From NCBI GenBank assembly GCA_015655075.1, contig JAATFT010000027.1, positions 1 to 43,835 on the forward strand: a stretch of 43,835 bases of DNA. Direction: 5' to 3'. The translations under genes and the position numbers were made by a program. This DNA comes from Clostridiales bacterium (GTDB lineage: Bacteria > Bacillota > Clostridia > Lachnospirales > Lachnospiraceae). This document shows, one piece after another, positions 26,474 to 34,721 of the stretch. How positions within the stretch are numbered: the first letter of the stretch is position 1; each line of letters starts with the position of its first letter. The notes under the pieces are model-generated. The model had not been told where the DNA came from. It made no database searches and saw nothing but the letters and a program-made list of their open reading frames with translations.

Positions 26474-27688
26474 CCCATCACCTCCACTTCCAGTGCACAT
26501 TTCTTCAGGCTCTCCAGGTCAAGCCGGACATAGTATTTTCCAGCGATATCTGGGTCGCTGTGCCCAAGGATCTCAGAAATTGTATTTATTTCTACATTGT
26601 TCTGGAGAAGATTTGTTGCCAGGGATCTTCTGAATGTATGCCATCCGACATTCGTATTCTTTTCTGGTGGAAGTCCGGTCCTGACCATGACAGATGAAAA
26701 TATGTGGTTTAGGGTACTCGTCACTGGAAATGCATCGTAAGGCGGTCTGTGGTGCACAAAAACATTTGGGCTTTCTGTGACCGGGCGCCCGTTTTTAAGA
26801 TAATCAATGACTGCCCACCCAACATCCTCCGGCAATGGCAGCAAAAGGGCTTTCTGCGTTTTATGCTGGATGATCGAAATCTGTTTTTTATTCCAGTCGA
26901 GATCATGCAGCTTTAGGTTTCGGATGTCACCGATGCGAAGTCCAAGCCGGGATGCAAGCAGAATCATCGCATAGCTTCTTTTTCCTGCTGGACTGATTCT
27001 TTCTGCGGAGTTCTCTATCTTTTTTATCTCATACTGTAGGAAAAACCATCCTCCCCTGTATGGATGCTTTAGGAAGACGCTCTGCCAACGGAACATGTAT
27101 ATATCCTTGAAGATAGAGCTGTCTGTAATACCGGCGTAGTGTACAGCGCTTTGTTTCGATACCTTTAGGGCTCAATCCATAAAAGCTTTTGACAAACGCA
27201 TCGTTGTCTTTGACACTTATCTTATCCAGAGTATGGATATCTCTGGCATCCAGAAATAACAGAAGATCATGGATTATCATGCGCGAACGTGTAACATAGC
27301 CATAAGATAATCCTTCCTTAATAATAGTTTCAAAAAAATCTTCTGTGCATCGACGGAATGGTTCGGGCCAAATGATTTCACCTAAAAAATCATTCCGCCT
27401 ATGGATAATCCCAAAGTTGTAATACTCTGCAAGCATTCGCATACATCTGAAATACGTTTCCTCCTTCCGGGATTGCTCGTCCGTAGAAACGAACCCTCCT
27501 CTTTCCTTGAACCTGGCAATGAGAAAATCAGCACCAAGTGACTGGCTGTAATTGCTATTACCTGCAAACACGGTAAATTCTGTAAGTACTTTTCCGTAGC
27601 GCTCCAAAGTCATCGCTTTAATCTGAGTTTCAATGAGTTTCTGTTTGAGTTTTGAACACAAGGCTACAACACTGATATCGTTCTGCAT
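26452..27688 (-). pseudogene. Tyrosine recombinase 1 of a trio, interrupted
   Basis: The start is ATG 27688 with AGGAGG 8 nt upstream. The N-terminal part (QNDISVVALCSKLKQKLIET, then TLERYGKVLTEFTVFAGN) runs to a stop at 27029 after RMVFPTV. Beyond a TGA where a Trp codon would be expected and a further shift, the catalytic part resumes: SYAMILLASRLGLRIGDIRN (catalytic Arg), WHTFRRSLATNLL (His-x2-Arg), EILGHSDPDIAGKYYVRLD (Tyr). It ends at 26452. All active-site residues survive, but the gene is split into two frames of 227 and about 205 codons. The last codons overlap the recombinase 2 start, as in intact trios. Confidence 0.8.
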
Positions 27689-27831
27689 ACATTTTTCCTC
27701 CTTCGCATGCAACTAAAATATAAGTAACGATACTAGTATGGCATGGATATACTGGAAATACTGCAACAGAAAACAACGAATTAATGTAAAGCTTTTCTGG
27801 GTAAATGCATGATGAACAGTGTTTTTTTCGT

Positions 27832-28338
27832 TCAGCTTGTCATTATATATAACTTGTCATAATGCAGATGGGGATGGAACGCCATACTGCTTCCCCAGGT
27901 ATGTAACACACTTAGGAATCCCACTTTCGCTCCAAGATGCTCCGGATCAGCAGAAAGTTCGGTTATGGTTTCCGAGGCTGCCTGATAGAGGAGGTCATAA
28001 AGAACTTTTTGATTACTGTAAATCAATGCATTCAATTCTTCCGGGAGGGTGAAAACCACATGGAAATAAGGTGAATCCAACAAATCTTCCTTCTGGCGGT
28101 CAATCCATCTTTCCTTTGGGAGCTCCTGGCACATCGGGCATCCCCTGTCCCGACAGGAATTGTGATGGTAATGAATACTGCCGCATTCTTCACAGGTGCT
28201 AATATTAGAACCATAAGCTCCAGTCTTGCAATTCATGATGTGGGTAGCCGTCTTTGCTTGTCTGGGTGAGGGATTATATTCTTCCAGGTAATCCGGATAA
28301 AACCTCAAGAAAATATCCTGCACCGTTGAACTATTCAT
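27832..28338 (-). pseudogene. IS91 family transposase, 3'-truncated
   Basis: About 168 codons remain of a family normally near 370-400. The N-terminal zinc-binding domain is present: KTGAYGSNISTCEECGS, HHNSCRDRGCPMCQ, then the ERWIDRQKEDLLDSPYFHVV and FTLPEELN blocks. The sequence reaches the HPHLH motif, the HUH metal site of the rolling-circle endonuclease, and then runs into an unrelated tail (YDKLYIMTS) and a stop. The catalytic tyrosine region is missing, so it is inactive. The start ATG 28338 has GGGAGG just upstream and overlaps the recombinase gene by 8 bp. The truncation point faces the recombinase trio. Confidence 0.85.
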
Positions 28339-29182
28339 TGGAACCTCCCATTGTATCAAAGGGACTACATATTCCCATGAGAGCTTTGGACGTCATCTGA
28401 AGGTAATGTTCCGTCGAGGAAGGACTACGGTGACCAAGCAACTGTTGTATAAACGTATGGCTGATTCCGTCTTCTAACATGTGAATGGCAAAGCAGTGCC
28501 TCATTGTGTGTGGCGTTATTTTTTTATTCCATCCCAGTAGCTCTGTTTGTCGATTCATATATAATGCAATAGCAGAACGTGTTAAAGGTTCTCCGGTTAC
28601 TTGGCTTGGAAATAACCATTCCGTTGGTCTATTGTAGCGGAACCAGTATTCCGTCAGAATAGCCAGATTTCTTTCTGCCAGAATTGCATAGCGGTCCATC
28701 CGATTCTTGGCATTACGAATATAAATCTGCATCTTCTTTCTTGAAACATCCCCATATCTTAAATGGAGTACTTCACTGACACGCATTCCTGATGAATACA
28801 TGGTAGATACAATCGTTTTATATTTTAAACTCTCAAATGAGTCAATATATGTATTCACTTCTTCCTTGGTTAAAATCAATGGAAATTTTTTGTTTGTCTT
28901 CATTTTTGGAACTTTTCTTGAATTCCATTCAAATCCCAGAGTGTATTCACAAAAGAATCGAATGGCTCCCAAATAGCAGTTGATAGTGGAAGGCATTTTG
29001 CCTTCTTCTTTTTGTAAATAGAAGATGTAATTTCGAATATCAGCATAAGTAAGCAATGACGCATCCTTATTAAGATATTTCAAAAAGTTTTTCGTAGCCA
29101 GCCAATAAGTTTCTATCGTAGATTCCGTAAAGTTCTTAAGTTTCATATCCTGCAAAAGTTTATCTAAATATTTCTTATTCAT
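28331..29182 (-). CDS. Tyrosine recombinase coupled to the IS91-type transposase
   Basis: The 283-residue product is a full-length tyrosine recombinase/integrase. The N-terminal SAM-like domain (1-95) has NFTESTIETYWLATKNFLKY and INCYLGAIRFFCEY. The catalytic domain has Arg in MYSSGMRVSEVLHLRYGDV, the Lys-containing beta-hairpin NAKNRMDRYAIL, His-x2-Arg in ITPHTMRHCFAIHMLEDG, the GHRSPSSTEHYLQM box and its nucleophilic Tyr. All catalytic residues are present. Small recombinases of this kind precede IS91-like transposase genes in several Firmicutes elements, probably aiding resolution or integration; that is inference. It overlaps the transposase start by 8 bp. It is the only intact gene in the mobile cluster. 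Confidence 0.9.
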   Translation of the reverse strand: MNKKYLDKLLQDMKLKNFTESTIETYWLATKNFLKYLNKDASLLTYADIRNYIFYLQKEEGKMPSTINCYLGAIRFFCEYTLGFEWNSRKVPKMKTNKKFPLILTKEEVNTYIDSFESLKYKTIVSTMYSSGMRVSEVLHLRYGDVSRKKMQIYIRNAKNRMDRYAILAERNLAILTEYWFRYNRPTEWLFPSQVTGEPLTRSAIALYMNRQTELLGWNKKITPHTMRHCFAIHMLEDGISHTFIQQLLGHRSPSSTEHYLQMTSKALMGICSPFDTMGGSNE

Positions 29183-29733
29183 TGTAATCTCCTTTGAAAT
29201 TGATGGTTATAATTTATCATCCATTTCATTGGGAGGAGAACGAACTCGAAATAATATCTTGTCTAATACAGATAAGCATGATATTATTTTCAAAGCAGTA
29301 GAAGCTCCTAAATCAAAGTTTTGTTTTTTTGTGGTGATTAAACAATACACTAGATTTAAGCAGTTTTCTACTGTTTTTTCTATTTATAATGGAAATATTA
29401 ACAGTAACATGGTCAACATGATGATTAATCTAATTCTGCTCACATTATTGTCTCACCAAAAGACCGTATTTCGGCCTTCTAGAATAAACTGTTTCCATTG
29501 CTCTTTTGGAAAACGATTTTTTACTAAAATAACTCATCCATGAAAGTTCCTGAATAATCCGGGTTCAAATTGAAAAACTTGAAAAAGCCTAAAATTTTTA
29601 ACTTGATAGATGAAAGTTATTATTACATGGATGATACTAAATATGTGAGTTACTATTTTATTGTATGCTTACACTTGAACTTGCATACGCTTGGCACAAC
29701 ATTATAACAGAATCATTTACCAGCCCTCTGTTA
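29183..29733. other. Non-coding junction between mobile remnants and the glycan operon
   Basis: About 550 AT-rich bases. A plus-strand frame of 104 codons (29229-29543) has no recognisable similarity and a Lys/Phe/Ile-rich composition. Reading the minus strand gives short pieces such as KRAMETVYSRRPKYGLLVRQ broken by stops, perhaps a very decayed gene. No tRNA, hairpin terminator or element end could be defined with confidence. Confidence 0.35.
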
Positions 29734-30228
29734 TTATTTATCCACCCTCACACTCTTGAATGCCCATAATTTATTGATAATGAAATTAATGGGTACCCCT
29801 ATTATCATATTGATAAGTGGAGCAATCATCTTTGAAATGCCCAGTATATCTACCCATAAATATGACAAAATATTGTTGAGCACCAATCCTGTTAAGGCAT
29901 ATGACAGATATGTTTTGAATAAAGCAGCAACAAGATTTCTCTTATCTCCATCCTTTATCTTAAATACAAACCTGTTATTCCAATAAAAAGACCAAATCAC
30001 GCCAAGAATAAATGCTACTATATTTCCAGCGAAATAATCCCACGATACATGATTTTTACTCAGTATCATGATAGTTACAATATTTGCAATATATCCAACT
30101 ATCGTATTGCTTAGTCCAACAATTCCAAATTTAACGAATTGAACAAGACTTTCAATTGTGGTTTCCTTTATTCTTAGGTGAAGCATTTTAAAAACAACCT
30201 TAATTACCTTTTTTAAGAAATCATCCAT
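29734..30228 (-). CDS. gtrA: GtrA family membrane protein (lipid-linked sugar flippase type)
   Basis: The 164-residue product matches the GtrA family (about 120-170 residues, four membrane helices). The signature is at the first helix: QFVKFGIVGLSNTIVGYIAN. It is followed by AGNIVAFILGVIWSFYWNNR and FVFK, the most conserved GtrA block. GtrA-type proteins are thought to move undecaprenyl-phosphate-linked sugars across the membrane. Its ATG follows the GT-C-like gene by 5 bp without a strong Shine-Dalgarno, so translational coupling is likely. It is the last gene of the long minus-strand operon. Partners are the GT2 at 40971-41933 and the GT-C-like protein just upstream, giving all three parts of a Gtr system. 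Confidence 0.9.
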   Translation of the reverse strand: MDDFLKKVIKVVFKMLHLRIKETTIESLVQFVKFGIVGLSNTIVGYIANIVTIMILSKNHVSWDYFAGNIVAFILGVIWSFYWNNRFVFKIKDGDKRNLVAALFKTYLSYALTGLVLNNILSYLWVDILGISKMIAPLINMIIGVPINFIINKLWAFKSVRVDK

Positions 30229-30233
30229 AATAA

Positions 30234-32318
30234 TTAATTCTCATCTATTAGCCCTTTACCCTTTCTAAATTCCTCTGAATTCAAGAAAGAGTAAAAAACG
30301 TCTTCTCTGGATACGCCACTTTTGATTGTTCCTACCCAGGAGGCTCTTTCATCATCACTCTCTTCACGATTCAATAATGTATTATACAAATAATCAACGT
30401 ATTCTTCATCTGTTCCATCTGTAATAGCTATATCAGAAGCGACCCAACTATATAAGGTTGCGTATGCTGTTGTATCCATATTTTGCAATCCTTTTGTCAC
30501 GTTGATTTGCTCCTCATTTGAAACTTCTATATTGTATTTGTTTACCAAAGTATGCACAAATGAATATCCTGGTTCCAGTAAACCTTCAGATAATTCTAAT
30601 TTTGAAATATCATATACATATAGTTTTCCATCTTCGGAAACTATTGGTACTATACCAAGAGCATTATAAAATGCTAATATCTGCTCTCCACCATCTGCAT
30701 AACCGTCCAAATCTATATAAACTGCTTGAAAACCTACCTTTTTTAACCCAGATAAAAATTTGTATGACATACCATCGTCTATGTTTAGTTCTTTAGCAAC
30801 TAGATTTCTTCCGCGGACAGCACCATAACTCCATCTGAGATCATCTGTAAACAGATATGCAACAAAATGCTTATAGTCAGATACCCCATTTATAGCACCA
30901 GCTTCAGGAAAGTCCAGGTATGGAAGCTGATATACCATTGCACCAGTATCAAGTGAATTTTCAACCTCAGTAAAGAAACTCTCGTACATTTTCTGTGAAG
31001 GTTTTATTCCACTCTCTTGCCAATTTGCCGTGTATATATTTATCTGATCAAAGCATCCCACACCTAGAACAAAAATACATAAGATTATTGACAATGATTT
31101 TTTTTTACATTCTACTTTATTCATAAGAATCGCCATCATCATTAGTGACAATGCCGTTATAAAAATCGAGGATCTATTATAACATCTAATTTGACTTGTA
31201 ATAGCCCAATTAAATATTTCTCCAAATCCGCCAATTACTCCCATTAATACAAATACAAGTGTAGTAAGCGAAAGGAAATCAATCAACTCCCACTCTTTCC
31301 CTTCACACTTTCCTTTTTTCGTTAAAGAAACAATCAACGCAAGGCATAAAAGAATAAAACCAAAACTTCCTATAAACCCTAAACTTGCAGTAACATTTTC
31401 ATTTACTAGTGGCGCACCGCTCGAGCTGTAAGAAGCTGTAAAATTCCTTAATGCTTCTATTCTGGAATACGACACTGGAAGCAAGAGATTAATAATCTTC
31501 AAACCATATATTTCTTGCTCGTAAAACATCCGACGTCCGACTTCTGCATTGTTTCCATTTACTATGGAATATATTATTTGGGGCATTAGAGTTATGAAAA
31601 CCGTTGCTAGAACTGCAACTATTACCCACAACTGTTTTACTATTTCTTCCTTTTTTTCCAGCTTAATAAATCTAACCAAATATGCAACTGCCAATAATAT
31701 TAGTCCGAATGCATAATAATATCCATACCCCAATCCAAGAAGAACCGCGCAGATAACAACTTTCCATTTTTTTTCATCTTTCAAAATTCCAAGAATATTC
31801 AGTGCCAGGTAAATTGCTATTGGAACAAACATATAATTTATCAATGATGAGTGACCAAGATAACGATAAAAATGATATGGAGCAAATGCAAACAAACTAC
31901 TTATTACAAACGCTGTTTCTTTATTAATCTTTATTTTTCTTAATAGAAGAGACATGCTTACTCCATCAAGAATAAATGTCACGATCAAATAGATGTACAT
32001 AATTCTTGGTGTACTACTTGTAAACCAAGAGATTACCCATAGAATTAGCGCCATCATATTTCCTAAAACAGGATAATCAATTAGTGTTGCTGTTTCTGGT
32101 GCACCAATGCGGCTGTTAAACCATATTCCGAGAAAACCATTTTCTTGAATACTTTTTACTAAGGCTATCCCGAAAGTTCCATCTCCCGAAAAACCTGTGT
32201 AGAGATCAAAATCAAAACCTTGCCCTAAGGATAAATATCCAACTGTTCCAGTAAATAAAACAAGAATGATATAATAAATATATGTAGTTTTCAGTTTTTC
32301 CTTTGTTTTTTCTATCAT
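30234..32318 (-). CDS. GT-C-like polytopic membrane protein with C-terminal DUF4214 domain
   Basis: The 694-residue product has about 11-13 membrane helices in residues 10-430, starting at TYIYYIILVLFTGTVGYLSL. The first outside loop carries acidic residues (FDFDLYTGFSGDGTFG), as in GT-C lipid-phosphosugar glycosyltransferases. A soluble outer domain of about 200 residues follows (from QINIYTANWQESGIKPS). Residues about 625-690 form a DUF4214 unit: YVDYLYNTLLNREESDDERA, then GVSREDVFYSFLNSEEF. I infer an enzyme that transfers a lipid-linked sugar, delivered by GtrA, onto a surface acceptor. No named family was recognised for the membrane part, so catalysis is not proven. The start has AGGAG 9 nt upstream. 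Confidence 0.65.
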   Translation of the reverse strand: MIEKTKEKLKTTYIYYIILVLFTGTVGYLSLGQGFDFDLYTGFSGDGTFGIALVKSIQENGFLGIWFNSRIGAPETATLIDYPVLGNMMALILWVISWFTSSTPRIMYIYLIVTFILDGVSMSLLLRKIKINKETAFVISSLFAFAPYHFYRYLGHSSLINYMFVPIAIYLALNILGILKDEKKWKVVICAVLLGLGYGYYYAFGLILLAVAYLVRFIKLEKKEEIVKQLWVIVAVLATVFITLMPQIIYSIVNGNNAEVGRRMFYEQEIYGLKIINLLLPVSYSRIEALRNFTASYSSSGAPLVNENVTASLGFIGSFGFILLCLALIVSLTKKGKCEGKEWELIDFLSLTTLVFVLMGVIGGFGEIFNWAITSQIRCYNRSSIFITALSLMMMAILMNKVECKKKSLSIILCIFVLGVGCFDQINIYTANWQESGIKPSQKMYESFFTEVENSLDTGAMVYQLPYLDFPEAGAINGVSDYKHFVAYLFTDDLRWSYGAVRGRNLVAKELNIDDGMSYKFLSGLKKVGFQAVYIDLDGYADGGEQILAFYNALGIVPIVSEDGKLYVYDISKLELSEGLLEPGYSFVHTLVNKYNIEVSNEEQINVTKGLQNMDTTAYATLYSWVASDIAITDGTDEEYVDYLYNTLLNREESDDERASWVGTIKSGVSREDVFYSFLNSEEFRKGKGLIDEN

Positions 32319-32324
32319 ATCTGT

Positions 32325-33392
32325 TTACTCCTGAACAAATTCTTTAATCTGCAATTCCATACATTCTGAAATGTCGCTTTTTTCTATATACAACTTCGAC
32401 CACTCAACAATCTTTTCCATCGCAGTCTCTACATTCCAGCAAGGTACCCAGCCAAAGGTAGCTTTTAATTTTGAGCAATCAAGCTTCAAGAAACTTGCCT
32501 CATGAGGACCTCCATCATGAATATTCCTCCAGGTAATTTCCGTCCCATTCATTTCGTTCCATTTATTACAGAACAACGAGACGAGTTCTCCGGTAGTCCA
32601 ACAATCTACATCATCCGGTCCGACATTGAAGCTTCCAGCCAGCGTTTTATCCTCATATTGTGCCTGTGCAATCATCAAATATGTAATAACCGGCTCCAGC
32701 ACGTACTGATATGGTCTCGTGGAATATGGATCCCTTACTATTATTTTCTCACCAGCTTGTACAGCACGGATACAATCCGGAATGATTCTATCATTTGCAA
32801 AATCTCCACCTCCGATTACATTACCTGCTCTACAGGTAGAGATAGCAATGTCTCTTTCCTGAAAAAAAGATTTTATATAGCTACTCGTAACTAATTCAGA
32901 ACATGACTTTGAGTTGGAATATGGGTCATACCCATTTAATTCTTCATTTTCTCGGTATCCCCACGGCCATTCCTTATTTAAATAAACCTTATCAGTAGTT
33001 ACATTTACAAAGGACTTGACTGAATCACATCCACGAACAGCCTCTAACACATTCACTGTCCCCATAACATTTGTCTCGTAGGTATATACCGGATCTTTAT
33101 ACGAATCGCGGACGATAGGTTGCGCAGCCATATGTATTACAATCTCGGGTTTAATCTCTTCAAATACTGCTTTCAGATGCTCTAAATCTCTAATATCGCC
33201 AACAACTGAATTCATTTTATCGTTTAATCCGCATAACTTAAACAAAGATGGATCTGTAGGTGCCTCTAGTGCATAACCAGTAACATCTGCCTCTGCCATA
33301 ATAAGTACCTGACACATCCAGGATCCCTTAAACCCTGTATGTCCTGTAATCAAAACCTTTTTACCTTTGTAAAATTCACTGCTAAATATCAT
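32325..33392 (-). CDS. rfbG: CDP-glucose 4,6-dehydratase
   Basis: The roughly 355-residue extended SDR matches RfbG/DdhB. The NAD motif GHTGFKGSWM is characteristic of CDP-glucose dehydratases. HMAAQPIVRDSYKDPVYTYE, the Thr-Asp-Lys of NVTTDKVY, the Tyr-x3-Lys of YDPYSNSKSCSELV and CRAGNVIGGGDFANDRIIPD are also present. It makes CDP-4-keto-6-deoxy-D-glucose from CDP-glucose. The first enzyme of the path, rfbF, lies at the head of the same operon more than 8 kb upstream, so the pathway genes are spread over the cluster. The start could be 33392 (MIFSSEF, with AGGAAGGA 9 nt upstream, chosen) or ATG 33401. No rfbH (C3 dehydration) gene is present, so the sugar probably keeps its 3-hydroxyl. Confidence 0.95.
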   Translation of the reverse strand: MIFSSEFYKGKKVLITGHTGFKGSWMCQVLIMAEADVTGYALEAPTDPSLFKLCGLNDKMNSVVGDIRDLEHLKAVFEEIKPEIVIHMAAQPIVRDSYKDPVYTYETNVMGTVNVLEAVRGCDSVKSFVNVTTDKVYLNKEWPWGYRENEELNGYDPYSNSKSCSELVTSSYIKSFFQERDIAISTCRAGNVIGGGDFANDRIIPDCIRAVQAGEKIIVRDPYSTRPYQYVLEPVITYLMIAQAQYEDKTLAGSFNVGPDDVDCWTTGELVSLFCNKWNEMNGTEITWRNIHDGGPHEASFLKLDCSKLKATFGWVPCWNVETAMEKIVEWSKLYIEKSDISECMELQIKEFVQE

Positions 33393-33407
33393 TTTATCCA
33401 TTCCTTC

Positions 33408-34666
33408 CTAATCAGAAGTTATTTGTAAGCGCTGAATAGCTAATGCCAAACATCTTGAATCTTCTGATTGACCAAATTTTTCCGGCGATACAGCATCCGG
33501 CAACACTAATCTGATATCATATATACCGGAATCGTCTTTATTAATCTTAAACTCAATTGTATTATTCGCTGCAGTTACTACATCAGAAAACATCAATTCA
33601 TCATTTACATAAATATCTACCGATTGCTCACCATTGAAAACTGTTGCTAAATTGATAGTACAATTCATCCTGTCTGTGGAGATATTATTAATAGGTATTT
33701 TAAATTCAACATTATTTCCATCCGTCCATGTGAAATTATCTTCAACTCCAGACATTCCGGATACAATATATCTGCTCGCATTGTATCCGTCTCCATAGAA
33801 AAATATGTAATCACCAAAAAAATAAGGTGTAGATTGCGTATTTTCATAAAGTTCAAAAGAAAATCCATTGTACTCGAAGTTATCTATTTCTTCATAGCCA
33901 GCTGGAACATATCCTGCTTGAGATTCATTTACAAGGATATAGGAATATTTGTTAGTCTTTAATTTTTGGGTAAGGTAATCTATAGCTTCTTGGTTAATTA
34001 CTGTTTCTCCTCCATTTAGGCTCTGATCAAGATCCTCCCAATCTGCAATATATATTCCTGTTTTTAAATCCATGTATGAAAATAACTGTGCTGTCCCGAT
34101 TCCAAATGCCACTGTTCCCTCAGAAATTCTTCCCTTTATTTCTTCAACAAACTTATCCAATGTTTCTGTTTCATATGTTGTTTGATTTTTTCCTGTTAAC
34201 GTTGATCCAAAAGTCGCCACTGACGAAAGCGCCATTGAAACTAATACTACTAAGCACATAAAGCTTCCCACAGTCGCAATTGAGATTTTCTCTGTTGACA
34301 CCAATCTTTCTTTCCTAAGATTTCTATCTACTATATGCGACCAACAAAATAAAGGTAAAACTTATAATAGAAGCGTTGGATGACACTGCACGGTTCATGT
34401 AATAAGTGTATACACCAAAACCCATCACAGAACCCAGTACTATTACTAATTCTATTTTGTTTAGCTTAACTTTTATAATCTGCACAAAGAAATAGCCTAA
34501 TGTGCACAGCTGAAGTAGACTAGGGAGGAAATAACCAGCCCATGGGATCTGTAATATTAGACAAGCGACTACTTTCACTCCATACACTTGCTTGAAAATA
34601 ATAAATAAAAAGCACTAATGCCGCCATAATTAATGATATTGAGATTTTTTCTTTCTTCTCTTCCAT
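33408..34666 (-). pseudogene. Frameshifted membrane protein with outer beta-rich domain
   Basis: Three reading frames give one protein-like sequence. ATG 34666 (GAGAGGA upstream) starts MEEKKEKISISLIMAALVL. After WSESSRLSNITDP the reading moves to a second frame with membrane helices (LLQLCTLGYFFVQIIKV, IELVIVLGSVMGFGVYTYY), ending LLVAYSR at 34324. A third frame continues with DRNLRKERLVSTEKISIATV, another helix and a soluble domain of about 260 residues, ending at 33408. The 298-codon last part could be mistaken for a complete gene, but its reading continues upstream of its first Met/Val without a Shine-Dalgarno. The layout (helices, then outer domain) recalls the GT-C-like neighbour, and I suspect a second glycan-transfer or modifying membrane protein. 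Sequencing errors could mimic the shifts. Confidence 0.55.
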
Positions 34667-34721
34667 TGTTTCCTCTCTCATAACACAATCCAAAGCAAAC
34701 CGTATTATCTCCACTTAAGCT

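Larger units (their letters stand above)
25052..29182 (-). mobile_element. Composite remnant: recombinase trio next to an IS91-like unit
   Basis: Five overlapping minus-strand reading units are present. Three tyrosine recombinases overlap head to tail (27688-26452, 26473-25447, 25460-25052), as in recombinase-in-trio (RIT) elements. They lie downstream of an IS91-type transposase fragment and its coupled tyrosine recombinase (28338-27832 and 29182-28331). All three trio genes are broken, and the IS91 gene loses its second half at the trio side. Precise element ends are not visible. A short direct pair CTTGTCATTATA (27837) and CTTGTCATAATG (27852) lies at the IS91/trio junction. The decay suggests an old insertion. 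Confidence 0.65.

Noticed and set aside
25487..26500. 337-codon recombinase as an intact gene
   Set aside because: Its N-terminus is in the wrong frame (the real start is ATG 26473) and its C-terminus follows the 16-bp duplication out of frame.
29229..29543. 104-codon plus-strand frame starting MGGERTRNN
   Set aside because: No recognisable domain, Lys/Phe/Ile-rich composition as expected for AT-rich non-coding DNA; kept only as part of the described gap.
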